Shown here piece after piece: positions 25,842 through 34,991 of a stretch of 64,000 nucleotides of DNA. Source of the DNA: Echinimonas agarilytica (lineage in GTDB: Bacteria > Pseudomonadota > Gammaproteobacteria > Enterobacterales > Neiellaceae). The stretch is from assembly GCF_023703465.1 (NCBI RefSeq), contig NZ_JAMQGP010000001.1, positions 620,001 to 684,000 on the forward strand, given 5' to 3'. The translations under genes were made by a program, and so were the position numbers. The notes beneath the pieces were generated by a model that saw only the letters and a list, made by a program, of their open reading frames with translations, did no database searches and was not told the origin of the DNA. Numbering within the stretch: position 1 is the stretch's first letter; each line of letters starts with the position of its first letter.

Positions 25842-26759
25842 ATGGATTTGATTGCCAAACTGATGAAGCCTCGTACAGATGGTGATCTCATTGTGGGGTT
25901 AGCGGCGAACCAGCTAACAGCTATGTTGTTTAAATCAGGAAAGTTTGTTGAGCAATTGGTGATTCCTGAAAGTTCCCCCGCGAACTGTTTGGCTCCCATG
26001 AAAGAGATGCTGGAAAATCACGGATGTTCTAAGCCGGCGGTTTCCCTTGTCCTTTCAGAGGAACGTTACCAGCAAACTCAAATCGATAAACCAACGGTTC
26101 CTGCCAGCGAAGTGGCGGCGGCTTTAGTTTGGTCTGTTAAAGATCTCATCAATATACCTGCAGACAATATCCAACTTGATTACTATGACATGCCTAAAGT
26201 GGGCGGTAGCGATCGAGTCACTGTCGTTGCGGCAGAAAAGAAATGGCTCAAAGAGTGGGTGAGCTTCTTTGAGGTGGACCTCAAAGGTAGCGTTAACGGT
26301 ATTCAAATTGAGGAACTTTCTATTCTCAATTTATTGAATGATGAGGCGGTGCCGGTGCTTATGCTGTGGCAAAAGCCCGAGCAAGAGCTTCAAATTCTCG
26401 TTGTTTTCCAAAAGAAGTTATACCTATCCAGGGGATTACGAGGTACTGCCGGCTTATCACGATTAGCGGCCGAAATGATGGTCGATTTAGTGGATAATGT
26501 TAGCCTCGAAATTCAACGCGCTATTGATTATTTTGAAAGCAATCTCCGTCAGCCTCCAGTCCGTAAAGTGATGCTCGCTATCGGTGGTGCAAATCAGCAT
26601 ATTGTGCGAGAACGAATCGGCTCAAATTTGGGTGTGGACGTTCAATTTTTTTCGCATGCCGGAGCGATAGAAATGCAAGCTCCGACAGCCTCTAATTTAC
26701 TACCTTTGATTGGTATTTTGTTTGACCAAGGTGATGTGAAAGAAGAGGGTCAAAAATGA
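25842..26759 (+). CDS. mshI: MSHA biogenesis protein MshI (PilM-like)
   Basis: A 305-residue cytoplasmic protein with an actin/PilM-like fold, found at this place in MSHA loci. Visible elements are the N-terminal strand pair GDLIVGLAANQLTAMLFKSG, VSLVLSEERYQQTQID, and the C-terminal VRKVMLAIGGANQHIV nucleotide-fold strand. In type IVa pili PilM docks on the PilN tail and connects the assembly platform to the cytoplasm. It is the first gene of the main msh operon. The final codons overlap mshI2 by four bases (ATGA). Confidence 0.85.
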   Translation: MDLIAKLMKPRTDGDLIVGLAANQLTAMLFKSGKFVEQLVIPESSPANCLAPMKEMLENHGCSKPAVSLVLSEERYQQTQIDKPTVPASEVAAALVWSVKDLINIPADNIQLDYYDMPKVGGSDRVTVVAAEKKWLKEWVSFFEVDLKGSVNGIQIEELSILNLLNDEAVPVLMLWQKPEQELQILVVFQKKLYLSRGLRGTAGLSRLAAEMMVDLVDNVSLEIQRAIDYFESNLRQPPVRKVMLAIGGANQHIVRERIGSNLGVDVQFFSHAGAIEMQAPTASNLLPLIGILFDQGDVKEEGQK

Positions 26760-27352
26760 AAACACGCATTCAGCTTCTTTCTACTGACTTAAGGCCTCCT
26801 CGCAAGTTACTTGATTTTCAAATGGCCAAGCGTATTTGGTTGTTTTGTGTATTGTTAATGGTTGTGTTGTTTGGTGTTTATGATTGGCAGCAACTTGATT
26901 TGGAAGAGCAACTGAAAAAACTGAAACAAGTTGAAAGTCAATTGAATGCTCAACATGAACAACTCGCAAGGGCTCAAGCAGAAGTTCGAGTATCACCTGA
27001 TCTCAAGGCCATGTATGCAGATGTTGAGTTAGAAGCAGAGCTAAAGCGCAAGTTAATGGAACGCGTTCAAGAAGGGGCGGCTTCGGTTCGCTTTCCTTAT
27101 TCGTCATTTTTAACCGATATCTCGGTCGTGAATGAGCCCAAAATTTGGTTGGATAACATTGTTATTAGCCGGGATAATATTCTACTGAGTGGCCTAGCAT
27201 CTGAGGCCGATATTATTCCTGAGTGGCTTACGCTGGTTGGCCAACAAGGCTATTTACTGGGCCGCCCTTTTAATAAAGTAACGATTTCTGAAGAGCCTCC
27301 ATATCATCGTTTTGAATTACATGCGGAACCAAAGTTGGGTGATAGAAAATGA
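26756..27352 (+). CDS. mshI2: MSHA biogenesis protein MshI2 (PilN-like)
   Basis: A bitopic inner-membrane protein of 198 residues. A short cytoplasmic tail (1-23, including LLSTDLRPPRKLL, resembling the PilN motif that binds PilM) is followed by one membrane helix (about 24-42, IWLFCVLLMVVLFGVYDW). A coiled coil (about 45-85) and a small periplasmic ferredoxin-like domain complete it. PilN pairs with PilO, here MshJ, in the alignment subcomplex. Start and stop overlap both neighbours by ATGA. Confidence 0.83.
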   Translation: MKTRIQLLSTDLRPPRKLLDFQMAKRIWLFCVLLMVVLFGVYDWQQLDLEEQLKKLKQVESQLNAQHEQLARAQAEVRVSPDLKAMYADVELEAELKRKLMERVQEGAASVRFPYSSFLTDISVVNEPKIWLDNIVISRDNILLSGLASEADIIPEWLTLVGQQGYLLGRPFNKVTISEEPPYHRFELHAEPKLGDRK

Positions 27353-27993
27353 GCCGAATGAAGGAGCTAGAAAACAAATTTAACGTGATGACCGCCCGAG
27401 AACAGGTGATGGTATTGGTTGCCGGTATGTTTGTGATTGTATTTATTCTTCAGGCTTTGTTGCTTGGGCCTGCAATGGATAGCAAAGCTCAAAACCTCGA
27501 TGATTTAACCAAGACTCGCCTCAACAACAAAAATTTAGTGCAACAAATTGAGTTACTGAAGCTGGCACTTCGGCGAGATCCTAATGAAGGCATAAAACTG
27601 CAGTTAACTGAGTTACAAAAAGAAGTGCTGCGCCTTGATGGTGGGCTCAATGAGTTAACAGTTGACTTGGTGACGCCTGAACAAATGCTTCCTGTACTCC
27701 GAAACTTGTTGCAGAAAGTAGAAAATGTACAGCTGTTATCTTTAAGTTCCAATGACCCTCTTTCTATCTTGGATGACACAAGTAAAGCCGGTATCGGAAT
27801 GTTCAAACATTCAATTGAGCTCAATATACGCGGTGATTTTTTTCAAATTTATCGTTTGGTACGTGAAATCGAAGATTCGCCGTGGCGTTTCTATTGGGAC
27901 GCGTTTGAATACAGGGTTGAAGGGTATCCAAACGCTAAAATTAAGATAGAGCTCTACACCCTAAGTACCAGTAAGGACTATATTCGTGTCTAG
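27349..27993 (+). CDS. mshJ: MSHA biogenesis protein MshJ (PilO-like)
   Basis: A bitopic membrane protein of 214 residues: a cytoplasmic N-terminus, a membrane helix at about 20-40 (VMVLVAGMFVIVFILQALLL), a coiled coil to about residue 105, then a periplasmic domain. It includes LTVDLVTPEQMLPVLRNLLQ and ends with GYPNAKIKIELYTLSTSKDYIRV. This matches PilO/GspM-type alignment proteins and MshJ of vibrios. It overlaps mshI2 by four and mshK by eight bases, consistent with stoichiometric translation of the platform. Confidence 0.85.
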   Translation: MSRMKELENKFNVMTAREQVMVLVAGMFVIVFILQALLLGPAMDSKAQNLDDLTKTRLNNKNLVQQIELLKLALRRDPNEGIKLQLTELQKEVLRLDGGLNELTVDLVTPEQMLPVLRNLLQKVENVQLLSLSSNDPLSILDDTSKAGIGMFKHSIELNIRGDFFQIYRLVREIEDSPWRFYWDAFEYRVEGYPNAKIKIELYTLSTSKDYIRV

Positions 27994-28324
27994 ATTATGG
28001 CTGGTGACATTGCTAAACCTATGCTCTTTTGCGGTGATTGCCGCAAATGAAAACGTTGAACGAATGCAATTGACGGATCCGACTCGGCCGATTGGCTTTC
28101 GAGAGGTTGCAAGCCAAGGCGGGGATGGTGAGGTACAACTAAGGTTGCAACAAATCATGACATCCGAGTCGCGACAATACGCAGTGATTGATGGGCGTAT
28201 TGTGAGTGTTGGACAAGTTCTTGGTGAATATACAGTGTTAGCGATTACTCCTTCTGCAGTGACGCTAGAAAAACAAGACTTAACAACAGTGACTTTGACC
28301 ATGTTTAAATCATTTAAAAAATAA
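27986..28324 (+). CDS. mshK: MSHA biogenesis protein MshK (PilP-like)
   Basis: A 112-residue periplasmic protein starting at GTG inside the end of mshJ. A signal peptide (about 1-20, ending VIAA-N) is followed by DPTRPIGF and a small beta domain with YAVIDGRIVSVGQVLGEYTVLAITPSAVTL, like the homology region of PilP/GspC proteins that contacts the secretin. Position between mshJ and mshL fits. No ATG alternative is in frame near the start. Confidence 0.82.
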   Translation: MSRLWLVTLLNLCSFAVIAANENVERMQLTDPTRPIGFREVASQGGDGEVQLRLQQIMTSESRQYAVIDGRIVSVGQVLGEYTVLAITPSAVTLEKQDLTTVTLTMFKSFKK

Positions 28325-28336
28325 CAGAAGCGCGCT

Positions 28337-30043
28337 ATGACGATTACCAAAACTAAAATTCTAATATGGTTTGCAGCCACAGCCACTTTGCTCGCCGGAT
28401 GTGAGGCAACGGTTAAACAGCCTGACGATATTCAAAAAGAGATTGAAACTGCGTCAGAGCAAATTGAACAACAAGTTGCCAAGCCGCCGGTGTTGCCCAG
28501 TGAGGTCATGCAAGAGCTTATGGCGCCAACGACAATCACCGAACGTTTGTCTCGTTCTCAGGTGCGCTTTAGTATTGCTGCTGACCAAGTTGATGCCGCG
28601 ACTTTCTTTGCGAGTTTGGTGGAAGGAACGCCTTATTCAGCTGCGATTCACCCAGATGTGACAGGCGCAATTACGCTCAACCTACAGCAGGTATCACTGC
28701 AAGACGCACTTGAAGTAGTACAAGCTATGTATGGATATGATATCCGACGTACTGGCAATGTATTGCAGGTATTTCCATCAAAACTCAGAACTGAAACGTT
28801 TTCCATCGATTACCTCATGCTCAAACGAAATGGTCGTTCTCGAACGACGATCAATTCGTCGAGCTTGGTTGATGGCGATGACAATAATGACAGCAGCGGA
28901 AGCAGCTCAAATCGCTCAAACAGTTCCTCCAGCAATCGCAGTTCTTCGTCAGGCTCATCTTCGGTTGACAATGCCGGAACTATGATTGAAACCGAATCGG
29001 AATCAGATTTTTGGAAAGAATTGCAGTCGTCGGTGGCGCTGATGATTGGTACCGGGGATGGTCGAGCAGTTATCTCTACACCACAGTCGGGTTTGCTGAC
29101 CGTCAGAGCAATGCCGGCTGAACTGGCGCAAGTGGAAACTTTTGTAAATCGATTACAAAACCGTGTTCAACGACAGGTCTTGCTTGAAGCGAAAATACTA
29201 GAAGTACGCTTGTCTGATGGTTACCAGCAGGGCATTGATTGGAGCGCGTTTGGCAGTAGTGGTTTTGGTGCGGGGTCACAGAGTTTAGCGGGCGCTGGGT
29301 TTAATCCAGTGACAGGCAACGTGACCGCAGGTAAAGGTGTTCCGGGGAACGATATTGGCAATTTGATTGGTGGTATCTTCTCTATTGGTTATCTCAGTAC
29401 CGATTTTAATGCTGTGATTGATCTGCTTAAAACGCAAGGGAATGTCAATGTACTGTCGAGCCCTCGTATTTCAGCTTCAAACAACCAAAAAGCGGTCATT
29501 AAAGTCGGTTCCGACGAATATTTTGTGACTGAAGTGTCTGCCACTACGGTGACAGGTACGTCAACGTCGACTACACCTGAAGTAGAGCTCACGCCATTCT
29601 TCGAGGGTATCGCACTTGATGTGACGCCACAAATAGATGATTTAGGCGGGATTTTGTTGCATGTACACCCCTCGGTCACTGCGATTAGTGAACAAACAAA
29701 AATCATCTCTATTTTCGATCAGGATTTAGCGCTCCCTCTGGCTAAAAGTGATATTCGAGAAACAGACACTATCGTCCGAGCTAATAGCGGTGATGTGGTC
29801 GTGATTGGTGGCTTGATGAATACGTTGCGTGAGCAGGCTACTTCAAAGGTACCTGTACTTGGAGATATTCCTTTATTAGGCGGCTTATTTACTAACGTCA
29901 CTGAATACGAAGAGAAACGCGAATTGGTCATCATGTTAAAGCCAACGATTGTTGAAACCGACTATGGCCTTCAAAGCTTGAAGGATTCTAATTCAACCAT
30001 TGACAGTTGGTATAAAGACGCCCAAAAACGGTTTGACCAATGA
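28337..30043 (+). CDS. mshL: MSHA outer-membrane secretin MshL
   Basis: A 568-residue secretin through which the MSHA pilus crosses the outer membrane. A lipobox (LLAGC, Cys22) marks it as a lipoprotein. An N-terminal STN-like domain (about 70-135, FFASLVEGTPYSAAIHP) precedes a low-complexity Ser/Asn linker (about 178-215). The C-terminal secretin domain (about 270-545) holds VLEAKILEVRLSDGYQQGIDW, VNVLSSPRISASNNQKAVIKVG and VPVLGDIPLLGGLF. The last is the standard secretin signature. The Ser-rich insertion is encoded by AGC/TCA-rich repeats and may vary in length between strains. Its stop overlaps the mshM start. Confidence 0.93.
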   Translation: MTITKTKILIWFAATATLLAGCEATVKQPDDIQKEIETASEQIEQQVAKPPVLPSEVMQELMAPTTITERLSRSQVRFSIAADQVDAATFFASLVEGTPYSAAIHPDVTGAITLNLQQVSLQDALEVVQAMYGYDIRRTGNVLQVFPSKLRTETFSIDYLMLKRNGRSRTTINSSSLVDGDDNNDSSGSSSNRSNSSSSNRSSSSGSSSVDNAGTMIETESESDFWKELQSSVALMIGTGDGRAVISTPQSGLLTVRAMPAELAQVETFVNRLQNRVQRQVLLEAKILEVRLSDGYQQGIDWSAFGSSGFGAGSQSLAGAGFNPVTGNVTAGKGVPGNDIGNLIGGIFSIGYLSTDFNAVIDLLKTQGNVNVLSSPRISASNNQKAVIKVGSDEYFVTEVSATTVTGTSTSTTPEVELTPFFEGIALDVTPQIDDLGGILLHVHPSVTAISEQTKIISIFDQDLALPLAKSDIRETDTIVRANSGDVVVIGGLMNTLREQATSKVPVLGDIPLLGGLFTNVTEYEEKRELVIMLKPTIVETDYGLQSLKDSNSTIDSWYKDAQKRFDQ

Positions 30044-30885
30044 TGTATCAGCAACACTTTGGCCTTAATGACATGCCGTATTCGCTGACGCCGAATACGT
30101 CGCTTTATTGTTCATTGCCGCCTCATGAAGAGGCATTGGCCATGTTGCTTATTGCGATCGAAAGTGGAGAAGGCGTGCTCAAGGTTGTGGGTGAAGTTGG
30201 CACAGGAAAAACTCTGGTTTGTCGTAAATTGCTAAATGAAATGCCAGACAACATTAAAGCAGCTTATATTCCAAACCCTTATTTAAATCCGGATGAAATG
30301 CGTTGGGCACTGGCTGAGGAATTAAGGTTGGATCTAGACCATAGCCTTAATCAGCAGCAGTTGTCGCAAGTGATTCAAAAACGGTTGATAGAGCTTCATG
30401 AAGCTGGATCTCAAGTTGTTTTATTACTCGACGAAGCGCAAGCCATTCCTACTGAGGGGTTGGAAGCCCTTCGTCTTTTTACCAATTTAGAAACTGAACG
30501 CAAAAAGTTATTGCAGCTAGTATTGTTCGGTCAGCCAGAGCTGGATCAGCGTTTGGCCCGGCCCGAGTTAAGGCAATTACGCCAGAGAATTAGCTTTTCA
30601 TGTCGATTACGGGCATTGCATGCTCATGAAGTGCAACCTTATATTCATCATCGAATGCAGGCCGCTGGCTATAAAGGGGCCCCCGTTTTTGGTTCAATGG
30701 CTTCACGTCTTATTTACCGAGCCAGCCGCGGTGTGCCGCGTTTGGTGAATATGATATGTCACAAAACTTTAATGCTGTGCTTTGGTAAAGGCTCGCATCA
30801 AGCCTCGGTTTCACAAGTTTGGAAAGCGATTAGAGATACCGAAGATGCTTCGTTATTTGGCCTTCGTATCGGGAGTATAAGTTGA
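30040..30885 (+). CDS. mshM: MSHA biogenesis ATPase MshM (ExeA-like AAA)
   Basis: A 281-residue ATPase of the GspA/ExeA-type AAA group. Walker A is GEVGTGKTLVCRK (about 50-62), Walker B VVLLLDEAQAI (about 126-136), sensor/arginine motifs LRQLRQRISFSCRL follow, then a helical C-terminal lid. The opening HFGLNDMPYSLTPNTSLYC is characteristic (the F-x-PFxxxPD-type start of ExeA proteins). ExeA helps secretin assembly through peptidoglycan, and MshM is assumed to do the same for MshL, its upstream neighbour. Start and stop both overlap the adjoining genes. Confidence 0.9.
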   Translation: MMYQQHFGLNDMPYSLTPNTSLYCSLPPHEEALAMLLIAIESGEGVLKVVGEVGTGKTLVCRKLLNEMPDNIKAAYIPNPYLNPDEMRWALAEELRLDLDHSLNQQQLSQVIQKRLIELHEAGSQVVLLLDEAQAIPTEGLEALRLFTNLETERKKLLQLVLFGQPELDQRLARPELRQLRQRISFSCRLRALHAHEVQPYIHHRMQAAGYKGAPVFGSMASRLIYRASRGVPRLVNMICHKTLMLCFGKGSHQASVSQVWKAIRDTEDASLFGLRIGSIS

Positions 30886-32033
30886 GCGTTATTAATGAAA
30901 TGTTGAAGGATCTGGAATCTCGAAAGTCTTCAACAGAACAAGCGCAACAGCCGGATTTCAGAAAAAGCACCTCTCAGGTGTGGCTGTCACGATTGCTACC
31001 AACGGTGACCTTATTGGTTGCCGCTGTATTGGTGTATTGGATTTGGTTTGCGCCAGATGTGGAGACAAATAGAGAAACCATACTAACGGTTCAGCCAACA
31101 ATCGCTTTAGAACAAGCTTCTCAAGCGCAGTCAGATCAAGAAGAATCAATTGTGAAGCCGAATGTTGATGAATCGACGAATGGCATTGGAGCAACGGCTC
31201 CGACCTCGGCTTCAGGACGCCCTCCCGCAGCTACTGATGAAGTAAAAGCAGATATACCCGCACCATCAAGGGGCTATTTCGATGTGATTGCGAATGCGGG
31301 TAAAACCTTGCCGGTGAAAGAGCAAACCGAAGCAGTTGAGGTGACTCCGCCGGTCGAGCGTATTCCTGAAGTCGCTCCGATCGTCAAAGAAACTGCCTCG
31401 CCAAAACAAGTCGAGAAAGTGGTGAGCAAACCTTCAGTTGTGCAGAAACGTATGACCGCCAAGGAGCTGATCGAAATTCAATTGAATGAGGCTCGGGAAT
31501 ATTCCGCTAATGGTCGTTTTGCAGATGCTGAAGCACGATACAAAGCGGTACTTAGGCGTCAGCCGACTAATTCTGATGCGCGTGTTGAGCTCGTGGCGTT
31601 GTACAACCAGACAGAGCGCCACTCAATGGCGTTACAAGAAATTGACGGGGGCTTGCGTGTCACCCCTAGTCAACCAGAACTGAACATGATTAAAGCTCAG
31701 CTGTTGCTAGGTCAAGGTGATGTAAACGCAGCTTGGTTGGCTTTGCAAGCGGTGAATGAATCACAAGTTCAAGATGATGGCTTTTTTATGTTAAAAGCTG
31801 GTGTTGCCAGCCAAATGGGCGATCACCAATCGGCCTATGCGAGTTATGTAGGTTTAACAAACCGAGAACCCGGCACCAGCCGCTGGTGGTTAGGTAGAGC
31901 CATTAGTGCTGAAAATATTCAAAATATTGAAGATGCAGTGTCGAGTTACAAAATAGCGCTTGAAAAAGGCGGATTGAGCCCAGCGTCAACACAATATGTC
32001 ATGCATCGGCTGAACACATTAGGTCTGCGTTAA
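30882..32033 (+). CDS. mshN: MSHA biogenesis protein MshN, TPR protein
   Basis: A 383-residue bitopic membrane protein. The start is a TTG overlapping the mshM stop codon; it gives MSVINEMLKDLESRK, the standard MshN N-terminus, so the unusual codon is accepted. A membrane helix (about 34-52, LLPTVTLLVAAVLVYWIWF) is followed by a Pro/Glu/Thr-rich spacer (about 60-185) and tetratricopeptide repeats (about 200-383, e.g. AREYSANGRFADAEARYKAV). The TPR part probably scaffolds other pilus proteins in the periplasm. Confidence 0.88.
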   Translation: MSVINEMLKDLESRKSSTEQAQQPDFRKSTSQVWLSRLLPTVTLLVAAVLVYWIWFAPDVETNRETILTVQPTIALEQASQAQSDQEESIVKPNVDESTNGIGATAPTSASGRPPAATDEVKADIPAPSRGYFDVIANAGKTLPVKEQTEAVEVTPPVERIPEVAPIVKETASPKQVEKVVSKPSVVQKRMTAKELIEIQLNEAREYSANGRFADAEARYKAVLRRQPTNSDARVELVALYNQTERHSMALQEIDGGLRVTPSQPELNMIKAQLLLGQGDVNAAWLALQAVNESQVQDDGFFMLKAGVASQMGDHQSAYASYVGLTNREPGTSRWWLGRAISAENIQNIEDAVSSYKIALEKGGLSPASTQYVMHRLNTLGLR

Positions 32034-32034
32034 T

Positions 32035-33765
32035 ATGGCTAAGATTCAACTCAAACAGCGGCTTGGTGATTTACTTGTTCAGGCTGGAAACATTACCGAA
32101 GAGCAGCTGACAGAAGCATTGGCTGAACAACGTGCCAGCGGCCGTAAACTCGGCACTACCTTGGTTGATATGGGGTTGTTATCAGAAGAGCAGCTCATGC
32201 GCTTTTTAGCGCAACAGCTCAATGTCCCATTTATTGATTTGCAAAGTCTGGACATTCAACCTAAAACTGCGCAATTGCTACCTGAAGTTTTGGCTCGACG
32301 TTATCGCGCATTGGTGTTTGATCAAGTCGGTAACAAAGTTTATTTGGGGACGGCCGATCCCGCTGATTTGAACGCTATTGATGCGCTTGAAGATCGACTC
32401 AGCAAATACGATATAGAATGGGCTGTGGTAAGAGAAAGTCAGCTGTTTGAAGTGTTTGACCAGCTATACAGACGTACCGATGAAATTTCTTCTTATGCAT
32501 CTCAGTTGGGGCAAGAATATTCTGAGAATGAAGAGTTCAACCTTGCTGATTCTGTGACCGATGATAGTGAGGGTGAAGCCACGGTTGCACGTATGCTGCA
32601 ATCTATTTTTGAAGATGCGGTGCAAGTTAAAGCATCGGATATTCATATTGAGCCCGACAACGGCCTGCTTCGCATTCGCATGCGAGTTGACGGCCAATTA
32701 CAAGAACAGATTATTGACCAGGCTAAGATTGCGGCAGCTTTGGTGTTGCGACTTAAATTAATTGCGGGTCTCGATATTTCGGAAAAACGACTGCCTCAAG
32801 ACGGTCGTTTCAACATGAATGCTCGGGGTCATAGCATTGATGTGCGTTTGTCGACTATGCCTATTCAGTATGGTGAGTCGGTCGTGATGCGTCTATTGGA
32901 CCAGTCGGCCGGTATCTTGAGCATGGACGAAACGGGGATGCCTGCTCATCTAATGAAGCGTTTTCGGCTGCAATTAACACGCCCGCACGGTATGATTTTG
33001 GTGACCGGCCCAACGGGTTCCGGTAAAACCACCACCTTATATGGTGCGTTAAGCGAGATGAATACCGCTGAAACCAAAATCATTACGGTTGAAGATCCGG
33101 TGGAATACCGGTTGCCTCGAATTAGCCAAGTTCAAGTAAATGCCAAAATTGATTTGACCTTTTCGAACGTTTTAAGAACCGCGTTGCGTCAAGATCCGGA
33201 TGTTTTGTTGGTGGGGGAAATGCGAGACCATGAAACGGTTGAAATTGGCTTACGAGGCGCTTTAACCGGCCACCTAGTATTATCTACGTTGCACACCAAT
33301 GATGCGATTAGTTCTGCTTTACGTTTGCTCGATATGGGAGCACCAGGATACCTAGTGGCGAGCTCTCTGCGGGCGATTATCGCACAACGACTAGTGAAGC
33401 GTGTTTGTAATAACTGCACAGCACCCTATCAACCTACGGCTGATGAGTTGAGTTGGTTGCAATTTATTGCTGACGATCTCGATATAAAGCAGTTCTCATT
33501 TCAAAAAGGGCGAGGGTGTCAAACATGCCACCAAACGGGCCATCGTGGCCGGGTCGGTGTGTTTGAATGGCTTGAAATGAATGACGACATGATTAAAGCG
33601 CTGCGCAATGATGATACGCATGAATTTTCTGAAGCCGCGAAGAAAAGTAGCCATTACCAGCCGCTTGCTCGAGCAGCATTTGATTATGCCGCCCGTGGCA
33701 TTACCTCGGTCTCTGAGGTCTTGAGGTTAGCTGAATATATCGTTGAATCAGAGCAAGGTGATTAA
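32035..33765 (+). CDS. mshE: MSHA pilus extension ATPase MshE with c-di-GMP-binding N-domain
   Basis: A 576-residue GspE/PilB-type hexameric ATPase that powers pilus assembly. The N-terminal MshEN domain shows two tandem c-di-GMP motifs: RLGDLLVQAGNITEEQLTEA (about 6-25) and KLGTTLVDMGLLSEEQLMRF (about 39-58), each with the conserved Leu and Gly spacing known from Vibrio MshE. The catalytic domain carries Walker A GPTGSGKTTTLYGAL (about 324-338), an Asp box, Walker B VLLVGEMRDHETVEIGLRGALTGHLVLSTLHTN split over two strands, and a zinc tetracysteine (CNNC...CQTCH). Pilus extension is therefore likely switched on by c-di-GMP. It begins one base after mshN. Confidence 0.95.
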   Translation: MAKIQLKQRLGDLLVQAGNITEEQLTEALAEQRASGRKLGTTLVDMGLLSEEQLMRFLAQQLNVPFIDLQSLDIQPKTAQLLPEVLARRYRALVFDQVGNKVYLGTADPADLNAIDALEDRLSKYDIEWAVVRESQLFEVFDQLYRRTDEISSYASQLGQEYSENEEFNLADSVTDDSEGEATVARMLQSIFEDAVQVKASDIHIEPDNGLLRIRMRVDGQLQEQIIDQAKIAAALVLRLKLIAGLDISEKRLPQDGRFNMNARGHSIDVRLSTMPIQYGESVVMRLLDQSAGILSMDETGMPAHLMKRFRLQLTRPHGMILVTGPTGSGKTTTLYGALSEMNTAETKIITVEDPVEYRLPRISQVQVNAKIDLTFSNVLRTALRQDPDVLLVGEMRDHETVEIGLRGALTGHLVLSTLHTNDAISSALRLLDMGAPGYLVASSLRAIIAQRLVKRVCNNCTAPYQPTADELSWLQFIADDLDIKQFSFQKGRGCQTCHQTGHRGRVGVFEWLEMNDDMIKALRNDDTHEFSEAAKKSSHYQPLARAAFDYAARGITSVSEVLRLAEYIVESEQGD

Positions 33766-33767
33766 CG

Positions 33768-34991
33768 ATGGCCAAATATAGTTATCATGCGCGAGATGGT
33801 GAAGGACAAGAAGTCCGCGGCGAAATTGATGCGGTGACCCCCGCAGCAGCCGCCGATAATCTATTACGTCGCTCATTGATTCCTATAAAGATAGAAGAGG
33901 CTTCCGAGTCAGGAACTTCATTCGATCTCTCGGCACTTTTTGAAAGTAAGATTGGCTTAGATGAGCTAGTTATATTTTCTCGTCAAATGTATTCGCTTAC
34001 CAAGGCAGGAGTTCCAATTCTAGGGGCTATTACTGGCTTATCCGAAGCGAGCCACTCCAAAATAATGAAAGAAACTTTGGATGACTTGCTGGAACAACTC
34101 GAAAGCGGCCGAACCTTATCTACCGCAATGGCTGGCCACCCTAAAGTGTTTACGCGTATGTACATTAGTTTGGTGCATGTAGGTGAGAATACGGGGCAGC
34201 TCGATGAAGCATTCTTGCAATTGGCAATGTACCTTCAAAAAGAACAGGAAACCCGCCGACGAATTAAGTCAGCAGTACGCTACCCTACTTTTGTCATCAT
34301 CGCGATTACTCTGGCATTAGTGGTACTCAATATTTTTGTAATTCCTAAATTTGCAGATATGTTTGCAAAATTTAATGCTGAATTACCTTGGCCAACCCGC
34401 TTTCTCATTGGGATGTCTGATCTGTTTGTGAATCAATGGCACTGGATGCTGATTGGTTTAGTGTTGATGGTGGTCGGGGCGCGAAGTTATGTTCAATCTG
34501 AAGCGGGCCGATTAAATTGGGATGGCTGGAAAATTCGATTACCTATTATGGGCTCCATCATCTATCGTTCCACACTCGAACGCTTTAGTCGTAGCTTCGC
34601 CATTATGTTGCGCGCAGGGGTGCCTATTAACCAAGCGCTTACGCTGGTGGGTGGTGCCGTCGATAACGCATGGGTTGCCGTAAAAGTAGCTGAGATGCGC
34701 CGTGAAATTGAGCGCGGTGATACACTGCTGAGAACCTGTAGGCGCAGTGAGTTATTTACTCCTTTAGTTTTGCAAATGATCGCGGTGGGCGAAGAAACAG
34801 GTAAAGTTGATGAACTGTTGCTTGAATCCGCTGATTTCTACGAGAGAGAAGTTGATTTCGACTTAAAGTCTTTAACAGCTAGAATTGAACCAATACTTAT
34901 TTTGGTGGTCGCAGGTATGGTGCTTATATTGGCTTTAGGTATTTTTACGCCAATGTGGGACATGATGCGAGTCATTCGTGGATCGTCATAG
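33768..34991 (+). CDS. mshG: MSHA inner-membrane platform protein MshG (PilC/GspF family)
   Basis: A polytopic protein of 407 residues with two repeats of the T2SSF domain (about 66-190 and 270-392). Repeat 1 has FSRQMYSLTKAGVPILGAI and repeat 2 FSRSFAIMLRAGVPINQAL, the diagnostic matching pair. Three membrane segments lie at about 170-190, 222-240 and 375-397. It sits under the ATPase MshE and transmits rotation to pilin insertion. The start is two bases after mshE; the stop codon TAG shares a base with the GTG of mshF. Confidence 0.94.
   Translation: MAKYSYHARDGEGQEVRGEIDAVTPAAAADNLLRRSLIPIKIEEASESGTSFDLSALFESKIGLDELVIFSRQMYSLTKAGVPILGAITGLSEASHSKIMKETLDDLLEQLESGRTLSTAMAGHPKVFTRMYISLVHVGENTGQLDEAFLQLAMYLQKEQETRRRIKSAVRYPTFVIIAITLALVVLNIFVIPKFADMFAKFNAELPWPTRFLIGMSDLFVNQWHWMLIGLVLMVVGARSYVQSEAGRLNWDGWKIRLPIMGSIIYRSTLERFSRSFAIMLRAGVPINQALTLVGGAVDNAWVAVKVAEMRREIERGDTLLRTCRRSELFTPLVLQMIAVGEETGKVDELLLESADFYEREVDFDLKSLTARIEPILILVVAGMVLILALGIFTPMWDMMRVIRGSS

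Noticed and set aside
28840-28990. Serine/asparagine-rich repeat in mshL considered as a DNA repeat or phase-variable tract
   Set aside because: Codons are mixed and no exact repeat unit is present; it is a protein linker in a secretin.
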